Assembly (NCBI GenBank): GCA_015259305.1
Contig: JABZGO010000122.1
Span: 1-5,947 of the forward strand
Source of the DNA: Alloprevotella tannerae
Lineage (GTDB): Bacteria > Bacteroidota > Bacteroidia > Bacteroidales > Bacteroidaceae
Reading direction: 5' to 3'
Length of the DNA stretch: 5,947 nt
Shown one piece after another: positions 1 through 5,424 of this stretch. The notes below the pieces were generated by a model that saw only the letters and a list, made by a program, of their open reading frames with translations, was not told the origin of the DNA and did not search any database. The position numbers and the translations under genes are program-made. Within the stretch, counting starts at the first letter, position 1, and every line of letters begins with the position of its first letter.

Positions 1-541
1 CTTCGCCAAAGCGCATTTTGCTGAAACCTTGCAAGTCGTTATAGACGCTACGACGAACACCCATATTAAACGATCGGGGATAAAACTTGTCGAGCTTCTG
101 CTTCCGGCCGCCGCGTATGCCGCCGGTGGTGAAGAATGAGGTCATCGCGTAGTTAATCGCTTTCTGAATGGGGGTGAATGAGCTATGTGCACGATCCGGA
201 CCACCGAAAGCATCGCAGGGTGAGGCCTCAAGTTCTGCTTCTACGGCATTCAAGTAATCGGGCGGGATGACAACGTCGGAATCTAAGACGATAATGTATG
301 TACCTTGGGCACGCTCAACACCATAGTTACGCGTTTGTCCCGGGCCTGAGTTGTCCTTATAATAATAATGTACGTCCAGTTGCGCCCGAAAAGCTTCGAC
401 CTCCGTTTCGCATCTTAGTTGGGAGCCATCTTCAACTATGATTACTTCGAAATCTTTATATTTCTGCTCACAAAGACTTGCTAGCAACTCGCGTACCTCA
501 TCAGGGCGATTAAATACAGGGACAACAAAGGAATACTTCAT
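1..541 (-). CDS. Family 2 glycosyltransferase, N-terminal 180 residues (runs off left edge)
   Basis: This is the N-terminal part of a GT-A fold glycosyltransferase of family GT2, which transfers a sugar from a nucleotide-sugar donor to an acceptor on the cytoplasmic side; donor and acceptor cannot be read from the sequence. The start MKYSFVVPVFNRPDEV gives the first GT2 beta strand with its VPVFNRP turn. It is followed by VIIVEDGS (residues 33-40, nucleotide-binding acidic pair), SGPGQTRNYGVERAQG (65-80), and IIVLDSDV with the metal-binding DxD at 87-89. NMGVRRSVY at 159-167 fits the acceptor-side region, and the sequence ends at MRFGE, where family members usually continue with the catalytic acidic motif, here outside the window. 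The ATG at 539-541 is supported because the first strand begins at once. It is divergent from the HU-like gene. A Bacteroidetes promoter lies almost on the start codon. The family call is firm; the role (surface polysaccharide or LPS is common) is inference. Confidence 0.93.
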   Translation of the reverse strand, partial: MKYSFVVPVFNRPDEVRELLASLCEQKYKDFEVIIVEDGSQLRCETEVEAFRAQLDVHYYYKDNSGPGQTRNYGVERAQGTYIIVLDSDVVIPPDYLNAVEAELEASPCDAFGGPDRAHSSFTPIQKAINYAMTSFFTTGGIRGGRKQKLDKFYPRSFNMGVRRSVYNDLQGFSKMRFGE

Positions 542-546
542 AGCTG

Positions 547-577
547 CGAAATTACGCAAAAAAGATACAAACCCAAA
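547..577 (-). promoter_or_regulatory. Bacteroidetes-type promoter of the glycosyltransferase gene
   Basis: On the minus strand TTTG (574-577) is followed after 19 nt by TAATTTCG (547-554), one base from the TAnnTTTG consensus of the Bacteroidetes primary sigma factor. The -7 box ends only 5 nt before the ATG, so the transcript would have almost no leader. The match is good, but the short leader makes it worth testing. Confidence 0.55.
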
Positions 578-823
578 TATTTCCGCATAAAATCGGTTGA
601 TGTCCTTTCATAAGATGATTTCTGCAGGTATGATCTGACTTCATTATGTCCTTATGATTTCACCAAAGAAATTTGCAACGATTCTTTCTTGATATGACTT
701 TCAAAAGTGAAGAGGTCTGTTTGTGGTTGCAAAGCGGTAAACTTGTACTCGTTCTCTATTATTGTAATCAATAATGGAAAATCGCCGTCATTAGAGGACG
801 GTCGGAATGGAAAATGCTCATTG

Positions 824-855
824 TTTGCTCGTCTAAAATCTTTTGCTTATCTTTG
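824..855 (+). promoter_or_regulatory. Bacteroidetes-type promoter of the HU-like gene
   Basis: TTTG at 824-827, a 20-nt spacer and TATCTTTG at 848-855 match the Bacteroidetes -33/-7 consensus exactly. Transcription should start near 859-863, giving a leader of about 80 nt before the ATG at 942. It is the best promoter in the window together with the one at 5104-5135. Confidence 0.8.
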
Positions 856-941
856 CAGTGAGCATTGGGAAGGATGTTTCGTGAAGTGCACGCGCGGATG
901 CCGTTCCCTTGTGATTTATAAACCTTCTAAAACCATGTATT

Positions 942-1379
942 ATGGACTATTCTTTAAACAAACGCAAAATGTCTCTTGGCCCTATGAAGGGTAGAGAGGT
1001 TTATGTCGCTAGTCCTGTTTGCCAAAAACAGCGAATTTCATTCGATAAACTTTGTGCGCGAATGGCTGAAGACACTACGGTCGGTGATGCTGATGTGGCT
1101 GCAGTGTTCTACAAGTTTCGTACAGTTTTGAACCAACTCTGTTCGCAGGGCTTCATTGTGGATGCCGGCCCGCTCGGAACGTTTCGGCCGACTTTTACAT
1201 CGAAAGTGGTAGCTAAAGAGAAAGACTTTAAGCCGATGGATTGTATTTCTAAAGCCTACATTCGCTTTACGCCGACAGCCGATTTCCGCCGCTTAAAGCA
1301 TGTGCAATATTATCGGGTAACTAAACTTCAGAAGCCACCCAAGCCCTCGGGCGGCGGCCTTCCGGGTAGCGGAACATAA
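942..1379 (+). CDS. HU-HIG family DNA-binding protein (HU-like, glycine-rich tail)
   Basis: A 145-residue HU/IHF-related DNA-binding protein of the Bacteroidetes HU-HIG type, longer than the roughly 90 residues of classical HU. It is expected to bind and bend DNA as a dimer in the nucleoid. Residues 1-30 form the N-terminal extension typical of this group. The helical part covers about 32-72 (ISFDKLCARMAEDTTVGDAD onwards). It leads into GPLGTFRPTF at 76-85, the segment before the DNA-contacting arm. KAYIRFTPTADFRRLKH (104-120) is the C-terminal strand and helix region, and the protein ends in a Pro/Gly tail with PSGGGLPGSG at 135-144. The ATG at 942 is chosen because the family N-terminus starts there; the ATG at 935 is in another frame. 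There is no Shine-Dalgarno sequence, only an A/T-rich leader, as usual in this phylum. It is monocistronic, with its own promoter and a strong terminator. Its targets are unknown. Confidence 0.9.
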   Translation: MDYSLNKRKMSLGPMKGREVYVASPVCQKQRISFDKLCARMAEDTTVGDADVAAVFYKFRTVLNQLCSQGFIVDAGPLGTFRPTFTSKVVAKEKDFKPMDCISKAYIRFTPTADFRRLKHVQYYRVTKLQKPPKPSGGGLPGSGT

Positions 1380-1400
1380 ATACGTAATAACTTAGATTTG

Positions 1401-1438
1401 AGTAGGAGGAAAACGTCAGTTTTCCTCCTACTTTTTTT
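1401..1438 (+). terminator. Intrinsic terminator after the HU-like gene
   Basis: A perfect 13-bp stem (1401-1413 pairing with 1420-1432, sequence AGTAGGAGGAAAA) closes a 6-nt CGTCAG loop and is followed by seven T residues (1432-1438). It begins 22 nt after the HU stop codon. It is a textbook Rho-independent terminator. Confidence 0.93.
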
Positions 1439-1460
1439 GTATCCCTATACCATCTCAACG

Positions 1461-1548
1461 CGAAAAGGTACGTATCTTTTACCCAAAAGGTACGGACATT
1501 TTGCGCAAAAGGTACGGACCTTTTATCCAAAAGCAACGTAAGTTCTTG
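1461..1548. repeat. Array A: four 22-bp tandem palindromic units
   Basis: The motif AAAAGGTACG recurs at 1463, 1485 and 1507 and, degenerate (AAAAGCAACG), at 1529, always 22 bp apart. The best unit has the 18-bp core AAAAGGTACGGACCTTTT, a hyphenated palindrome with 7-bp arms, followed by a 4-bp variable spacer (ACCC, GCGC, ATCC). One spacer creates a perfect 12-bp palindrome, TTTTGCGCAAAA (1499-1510). The array starts 23 bp after the HU terminator, so it is probably not part of that transcript. Function is unknown; it could be a minisatellite or an array of protein-binding sites. The 4-bp spacers exclude CRISPR. Confidence 0.85.
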
Positions 1549-1702
1549 ATAGAAGAAGTGTATATGCAGCTTATTTCACGGATTTATGTAAATACATCTT
1601 TTTAAATACACATTTGCCATAATAATTTTTCTGTTAATTTCTAAATGGGGTTGTGTTCCATAAATTAGGATGTAAGAAATAATTATATTTCAAAGATCAA
1701 TA

Positions 1703-2203
1703 TTATACCTCTTTTATGTTTGCGTTAATACTGCCTTTTACTATTCCGTCTAAGATTCTAGTCCTTGCTTTCTTTTCAAAATCATATATTTCGGGAGTAC
1801 TCCATTGTTGAGTTTGTCTGACGAAATCCATCATTTCATTTAGTTTTAAGCTCAATTCGTCTACTCCGTTACCTCTTCCAAAATTATCCAGTTTAGCTTT
1901 TGGCATATTGTTGCTAAACTTAGAGTTGATACCACGGCTTATCAGTCAAAGATTACCAAAGTCATTCAGTCCTGTAGTTGCGTCTAATTGGGGGTGTCCC
2001 TCTAGAGCATGTTGAGGATAGAAATGTTCAACAGAAGTTCTATATGTAAACTCGAAATTTGTGTATTTGTTTGGATCTTGTTTCCATGTGAGGTAATCGT
2101 AGAAGTTGAAGATAAAGTTTTCTACATTACACCCATTATCTATGAAATCCCAATGAATTGTATTATTGCTAGCCTCGAAATTATTTTCATAAATGATAGT
2201 TTC
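1703..2203 (-). pseudogene. DUF262/DUF1524 (GmrSD-like) nuclease gene, C-terminal remnant
   Basis: This is the C-terminal part of a DUF1524 nuclease-domain protein, the HNH-like half of DUF262/DUF1524 (GmrSD-type) defence enzymes that cleave modified or foreign DNA. The stretch TSVEHFYPQHALEGH (His codon near 2025) carries the family's E-H-x-x-P-Q motif. GLNDFGNL follows, then an in-frame TGA at 1946-1948. The same frame then resumes with LISRGINSKFSNNMPKAK, exactly the family's continuation, where a Cys codon (TGT/TGC) would be expected, so a single substitution explains the stop. The frame ends at 1703 with KGSINANIKEV, probably near the natural C-terminus. The whole DUF262 half and the original start are missing: the reading frame is cut at 2203/2204 by the IS-derived element. 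Two independent lesions make this a pseudogene. Confidence 0.82.
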
Positions 2204-2372
2204 CCTCAATTCCGCAGCATTATTCCTTGTGAGGTACTTTTATATATTGAAGTGACATTTTGGGGATTTATCCATTGATATGGGGATTTTCTGGGGTTCT
2301 TGGTTCTTGCATAGTCATGAAATCCCCCACCCAAACCAATGGGGAAGTATGATAACCACAAAGAAATACTGT

Positions 2373-2880
2373 TTATTCAAGGAATACTTCAGAGTAGTAT
2401 GTTTTATTTGTATATAGGTTCAGAACGTTCTGCCTTCCGGTGCGCACCCATTTTGCCGGCACGCTGACAAAATGCAGGATAAAGGCTTTCAGCCTGCTTG
2501 TCTTTTTCAATGGCTTGACCTTATCGCTGATATGACGGACGAGATAGAGATAGAAGTTCTTCAGCATGGCGGTAACCATCATGAAAACCATGTTCTCAGC
2601 CATAAAGGAAAAGGGCAGATGTGACCATCCAAAGTCATTGTTCTGTATGTCGAAGTTCTTTTCGCTTGCTCCACGCTCATTATAAAAATTAATGATGTCT
2701 TTCTCGGTAGATGTCCAGTTGTTGGTAAGGATACAGCGGTATGTGTATATTACTCCGAAGATATCCGTCTGTTGCTTGCCATCCTTGTCTTTCAAAACCC
2801 AACTTTGAGAAAACGTCCATAATATGATAAATTCCACCGAAAGAAGTGATATTCTCGTTTTTAATTGCTACCTTTGTCAT
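2373..2880 (-). pseudogene. IS1380-family transposase, core deleted and frame broken
   Basis: The ATG at 2878-2880 opens with MTKVAIKNENITSFGGIYHI, the typical N-terminus of Bacteroidetes IS1380 transposases. After about 28 residues (to SKLGF, near 2795) the sequence switches abruptly to the C-terminal third in another frame, from WVLKDKDGKQQTD onward. That part includes YTYRCILTNNW and the signature YNERGASE (Y-x2-R-x3-E, containing the third catalytic acidic residue). It continues with NNDFGWSHLPFSF, SRLKAFILHFVSVPAKWVR, and a stop at 2373. Family proteins are about 430 residues; roughly 800 bp encoding both catalytic Asp residues are missing and the junction (about 2790-2815) is out of frame. 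The N-terminal frame runs on to about 2690 as nonsense sequence. The product cannot transpose. Confidence 0.88.
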
Positions 2881-2914
2881 GTCAGTTTTTTGCTTACTTG
2901 TTATGTTTGCAGCA

Positions 2915-2946
2915 CCAAGATAGGTGAAAATTCTGACATATTCAAG
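2915..2946 (-). promoter_or_regulatory. Transposase promoter within the IS-derived element
   Basis: On the minus strand CTTG (2943-2946), a 20-nt spacer and TATCTTGG (2915-2922) give a one-mismatch -33 and a one-mismatch -7 of the Bacteroidetes consensus. It lies about 35 nt before the transposase ATG, just inside the right terminal repeat. It may still transcribe leftward into the element and the nuclease remnant. Confidence 0.5.
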
Positions 2947-3012
2947 TGTTTTTAGAACTTTGTTTCTCAGACACTTGGCGTTCTCACAAGGGTTTATGCT
3001 GCGGAATTAAGG

Positions 3013-3410
3013 CTATATAAGAAGTCAGACCCATTTCTTTGTTTTGCGGTTCCCGTTTTATTTGAAGCTGGTGTGCTGAAGATAGGGGATGATAAAGAAA
3101 GAGAATACCATGAATGAGTCCCTTCTTTATAATCAGAACAGATCTTGTGACCTCTAAGAATCGTTAAATAGCTGAGAGGATTTCCCTAAAGTTGAATGTC
3201 TTATTTCTTTTATTTCTCCTATATATCCGTTATTTCTAACTGATAATTGGTGATTTATATCCTTTCATCATCGTTTTTTTGTCTTGTTAAAGATAGCGGG
3301 ATTACCGCAAACGTAGTTTGCACGATCGCTCTCGACCGGTTCTTGGAAAGTTGCTTTTATCAGCATTTTGCGCTCGTCCGTAGTAGTGAAAAAGCAGCTT
3401 TGGGGAGTGT
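3013..3410. other. Non-coding stretch between the IS-derived element and array B
   Basis: No credible gene is seen on either strand. Short open frames (for example a plus-strand frame 3247-3450 that runs into array B) look accidental and match no family I recognise. A small perfect inverted repeat GCAAAC-GTA-GTTTGC lies at 3307-3321. Sequences such as ACGATC (3322) and GGAAAGTT (around 3344) resemble reversed pieces of array B units, so a decayed extension of that array may reach back to about 3320; one weak 22-bp unit can be set at 3389-3410. Confidence 0.45.
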
Positions 3411-3520
3411 AAAAACTTTCTTAAGTGATCGTGAAAATTGTCTTAGGTAATCGGAAAAACTTTCCCCTATGATCGTAAAAATTCTCTTATAAGACAATTT
3501 TTCGACGCTTATAGGAAAGT
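3411..3520. repeat. Array B: 22-bp step repeats with inverted partners
   Basis: Units begin at 3411, 3433, 3455 and 3477, exactly 22 bp apart, with a loose consensus of AAAA, then TTTC or TGTC, then ATCG. A fifth step at 3499 carries the reverse complement theme. AAAATTGTCTTA at 3434-3445 is repeated as its perfect reverse complement at 3490-3501, and the fourth unit lies in a 26-bp near-perfect palindrome (3477-3502, one mismatched pair, centre TTATAA). Similarly AAAACTTTC at 3456 is mirrored by GAAAGTTTT near 3515. It is more diverged than the other two arrays. No function is evident. Confidence 0.75.
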
Positions 3521-4032
3521 TTTGCGGCGCTCTATTATGTTGATAATCAGTAGCTGTTTTGGCCGATTTTCGGGGTGTTTTTGTCCGATGCGTGGCGTTC
3601 GCCTACGTTTTTGCTTTGGGTGCGTTGGAAATGGTGGGGGGAGGGTAGTGGTGTGGCAGTAGGTGTGAGTTGTTGTTTGATGTAGAAGTAAGATATAACG
3701 CAACTTCTTGCGGTATATTTCAAAGGTTTTGTGGTCATTTCCTTGCCATAGTCGTGAGAACATCCGATATTTGCATTGTCCTTTCACCGGTGTTAAGGAG
3801 CGGAAAACCTTGGTAGTTAGGGATCTTTATCGTATGGAAGTGCTGAGCTAAACCGGAGGAAGGGAAAACTACCGCTTTTTTATTTTTCTTCTTCCTATTT
3901 CCTTTTTACTTGAAGTTGCGTTTATAATGCGTCATTGTGCGTCAGTGCGGCTTCGGATTATTGGGGTTAATGATAACTTTTTAGGGTTGCTCTTTCAAAA
4001 CCTCCTTGTTCTTGTACGCGTTGGGTAATTTG
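3521..4032. other. Non-coding region, stop-poor on the minus strand, with possible RNA structure
   Basis: No recognised gene. Between about 3540 and 3900 the minus strand stays open over long runs in all three frames, for example KIPNYQGFPLLNTGERT in one frame, RLWQGNDHKTFEIYRKK in a second and CVISYFYIKQQ in the third. Such peptides seem familiar to me as spurious translations of a recurrent Bacteroidales intergenic sequence, but I cannot verify this. On the plus strand GGTAGTT (3812-3818) pairs with AACTACC (3867-3873), followed by GC and a T-rich run (3876-3890), so a small structured transcript with a terminator-like end is conceivable. TCTTTCAAA at 3991-3999 is mirrored by TTTGAAAGA at 4029-4037. 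A G-rich run lies near 3633-3648. Confidence 0.35.
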
Positions 4033-4217
4033 AAAGACCAAGCCTAAGGGGTTGTACAACGGGGGCATTAAATAGGGTTAAAGCGTTGCTCGCTTTAACC
4101 CTGCTCTGCCAAAAGACCAAGCCTAAGGGCTTGTTTTATTGCGGCACACTTATTGGCTTTTGTTGTTGCTTCGCTCTAACACCTGCTCTGCTGAAGGGAC
4201 GAATTATAAGGGCTTGT
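4033..4217. repeat. About 80-bp tandem repeat, two copies and a partial third
   Basis: AAAGACCAAGCCTAAGGG occurs at 4033-4050 and 4112-4129, and TAAGGG recurs at 4207-4212, so the step is 79-83 bp. Within the copies GTTGCT (4085, 4165) and CTGCTCTGC (4101, 4183) keep the same spacing. Copy 1 holds a perfect 11-bp hairpin GGGTTAAAGCG/CGCTTTAACCC (4075-4085 and 4091-4101, loop TTGCT); copy 2 has lost one arm. There is no T-tract after the hairpin. Plus-strand open frames across 4086-4372 are by-products of the repeat and have non-ATG starts or odd composition. From 4218 to 4405 I see nothing further. Confidence 0.75.
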
Positions 4218-4405
4218 GCCGCGCGTGTGAATTTTGCGGTTGGGGGCTTGTGTGCTTGTTGTATGATTTTACTCCTCATTGCATTTGCTCCGACACGACG
4301 CTGCTACATGACCACTATCGGGCAGGTGGCGTAGGGCGATATTTGTTGTTGAGCTTTATCAGATTGAGCTAAATACTCTTGCACTCCTTTTTTTAGTGGT
4401 GCCCA

Positions 4406-4732
4406 TTAAGTATTCTTTCTTTTCTTGGGTTTTGGTTCGGGTAGTTCTTTGCAAGTGGACCGCACGAGAGCGGCTATGTATTCGTGATCATCGAGTTCTT
4501 CGATATAAAAATAGTTTTTAGCGCCTTTGTATGGCGGTTGAAGCAGCTCCGTGCGCAGGAGTTTTCGTCCTGCTTCCGTTGGCTTTATGTAGAACCGGTT
4601 GTCGCAAATGAGGCCGAAAATCTTGTTGTCGCAATAAATACCATAGTCGCCAAACATTTTCTTTGTGATTATTTCTCCGGCATCAGCACATTGGTCGGCA
4701 ACGTACTGTACAAAATCAGGATTAGAAGCCAT
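4406..4732 (-). CDS. TfoX/Sxy N-terminal-domain family protein
   Basis: A complete 108-residue protein made only of the TfoX N-terminal domain. The full-length Sxy/TfoX of gamma-proteobacteria activates competence genes together with CRP; single-domain versions in Bacteroidetes have no established role, so a competence function should not be assumed. The sequence shows the family pattern: an N-terminal helix (MASNPDFVQYVADQC), AGEIITKKMFGDYGIYCDNK (18-37), FGLICDNRFYIKPTEAGRKL (39-58), PPYKGAKNYFYIEEL (66-80) and a last helix ending in a basic tail (KPKKRKNT). The TfoX C-terminal domain is absent. The ATG at 4730-4732 fits the family start and has AAGA just upstream. It begins 14 nt after the stop of a minus-strand fragment (4747-4947), so the two may share a transcript from the promoter at 5104-5135. 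A nearer, weaker -7-like AATCTTTG lies at 4788-4795. No terminator is evident downstream. Confidence 0.88.
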   Translation of the reverse strand: MASNPDFVQYVADQCADAGEIITKKMFGDYGIYCDNKIFGLICDNRFYIKPTEAGRKLLRTELLQPPYKGAKNYFYIEELDDHEYIAALVRSTCKELPEPKPKKRKNT

Positions 4733-4746
4733 TCTTGATCAGTTTT

Positions 4747-4947
4747 TTAATTGTGAGCGTATTTGCTTTCGTTTATTTTTTTCTCCTCAAAGATTATCAA
4801 GTAGTCAAACTTTGAATGAACGAGGAATCTTTTCAGAATTGTCGAGCCATACATGGCCTTATACTTTTGCGGTAATGAATCTTTGGCTGTCCTTACCCAA
4901 TCGTTTAGTGAAACATTAAACCGCGCGCTATAGAAGTCTGCCCCGGC
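4747..4947 (-). pseudogene. Unrecognised reading frame directly upstream of tfoX, probably a gene fragment
   Basis: An open frame of 66 codons runs from just after an in-frame TAG (4948-4950) to TAA at 4747-4749. It reads like a real protein, with NVSLNDWVRTAKDSLPQKYK (11-30), AMYGSTILKRFLVHSKFDYL (31-50) and IIFEEKKINESKYAHN (51-66): mixed polar and hydrophobic segments and no low complexity. The only ATG is at residue 32 (4852-4854), which would cut through the conserved-looking part, so either the 5' end is lost, a frameshift lies upstream, or a non-standard start is used. A neighbouring minus-strand frame (4928-5134, ending SGNFNIGRGRLL) overlaps its beginning and could be the other half of a frameshifted gene. 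The family is not recognised. The 14-bp gap to tfoX suggests co-transcription. Confidence 0.4.
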
Positions 4948-4950
4948 CTA

Positions 4951-5424
4951 TGTTGAAGTTGCCGGAGAAACTGTTGCCTTCGTATGGACTTTCAACTATC
5001 TTTCGTAAGGATCTTGCGATCGACGCTTGCGTCTTGTTATAAAAAGATCTCCAAAAGAATGTAATGTGCACGTTGCCCTTATTTGGGGAAAGTATATTGA
5101 TGACAAATATAAGCAGATGTTTTGATTTTTTCAAAGAGCTTTCTCTTAAGAAACTTTAATCAATTTCTTATAGGTACGTGCCTTATAAATGGGAAACAGA
5201 GGACTGATGAATGACAAATCTTCACATTTTACCGACAAGGGTGGCCTCTTTTCGCTTTCTACGATCCTTGCTTTTTCTTTACTAAGCTGAGTTGTAAACC
5301 TTTCCGGGCCGGAGAAAGAAAGGATGTGCAAACTCCAAATATGATTAAGATAATATTCTATCAACGGCTATTAACAATAAGACGAAATGTAGTCAACCAA
5401 AAACATAAACTACCAACTTATCGT
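4951..5424. other. Mostly non-coding stretch right of the tfoX region
   Basis: Two minus-strand frames (4928-5134, 68 codons; 5146-5364, 72 codons) are present. The second opens with TTG and contains KARIVESEKRPPLSVKCED and PIYKARTYKKLIKVS; the first contains RSLRKIVESPYEGNSFSG. Neither matches a family I know, and a strong promoter lies across the start of the first, so neither is called as a gene. An imperfect hairpin built on TCCGG/CCGGA lies near 5302-5312. Nothing else recognisable is seen. Confidence 0.35.
5104..5135 (-). promoter_or_regulatory. Bacteroidetes-type promoter upstream of the fragment and tfoX
   Basis: On the minus strand TTTG (5132-5135), a 20-nt spacer and TATATTTG (5104-5111) match the -33/-7 consensus exactly. 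Transcription would begin near 5098 and run leftward through the 4747-4947 frame into tfoX. That gives tfoX a leader of about 365 nt, containing a small perfect hairpin (GACGC/GCGTC, 5022-5033). Confidence 0.65.

Larger units (their letters stand above)
542..941. other. Divergent intergenic region between the glycosyltransferase and HU-like genes
   Basis: This 400-bp region separates two divergent genes and holds a promoter for each. Just upstream of the HU promoter is a symmetric block: AATGGAAAAT at 773-782, an inverted repeat CCGTC/GACGG (785-789 and 797-801), and a second AATGGAAAAT at 806-815, with the direct repeats 33 bp apart. A plus-strand open frame from 707 to 994 crosses the promoter and overlaps the HU start; I regard it as chance. 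Nothing else recognisable is seen between about 580 and 770. Confidence 0.6.
2204..3012 (-). mobile_element. Internally deleted IS1380-family element with both terminal repeats
   Basis: The 809-bp element is bounded by 30-bp terminal inverted repeats, 2204-2233 and 2983-3012, which match at 26 of 30 positions and share AATTCCGCAGCAT and CCTTGTGAG. Between them lie the promoter, start and C-terminus of an IS1380 transposase, but not its catalytic core. Intact family members are about 1.6-1.7 kb. No target duplication is visible: TTTC lies left of the element and CTAT right of it. Flanking sequence on the right shows no continuation of the nuclease gene broken on the left, so a later rearrangement or recombination between copies is likely. 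The non-coding tail 2204-2372 includes an inverted pair GGGGATTT/AAATCCCC around 2282-2328. It could be mobilised in trans if a full copy exists elsewhere. Confidence 0.85.

Noticed and set aside
707..994. 95-codon plus-strand open frame upstream of the HU-like gene
   Set aside because: It lies across the HU promoter, overlaps the HU start in another frame, starts with a non-ATG codon and shows no recognisable domain.
1461..1548. Array A (and likewise array C) as a CRISPR array
   Set aside because: The repeat is 18 bp with 4-bp spacers, there are no spacer-sized unique sequences, and no cas gene is nearby.
1630..1700. AT-rich segment with GTGTTCCATAAATTAGGATG as an insertion-sequence end
   Set aside because: No inverted partner or transposase fragment was found nearby.
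1946..1948. TGA at a Cys position as a selenocysteine codon
   Set aside because: The gene is truncated by the IS-derived element, only a weak 5-bp stem (TGATA/TATCA) follows, and DUF1524 proteins are not known selenoproteins. A nonsense mutation is simpler.
2009..2278. Plus-strand 89-codon open frame
   Set aside because: It is antisense to the nuclease remnant and crosses into the IS left end; no family resemblance.
3633..3663. G-rich run as a G-quadruplex
   Set aside because: Only two tracts reach three or more G; at best a weak two-tetrad structure.
4086..4372. Two overlapping plus-strand open frames rich in Cys and Leu
   Set aside because: They arise from the ~80-bp repeat, one begins with TTG inside the hairpin loop, and neither resembles a protein family.
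4380..4408. GCACTCC/GTGGTGC pair as the tfoX terminator
   Set aside because: Only four clean pairs, with a mismatch and the T/A run in the loop rather than after the stem.
4484..4919. Plus-strand open frames opposite tfoX and its upstream fragment
   Set aside because: They are antisense to a well-supported family protein and have no family resemblance.
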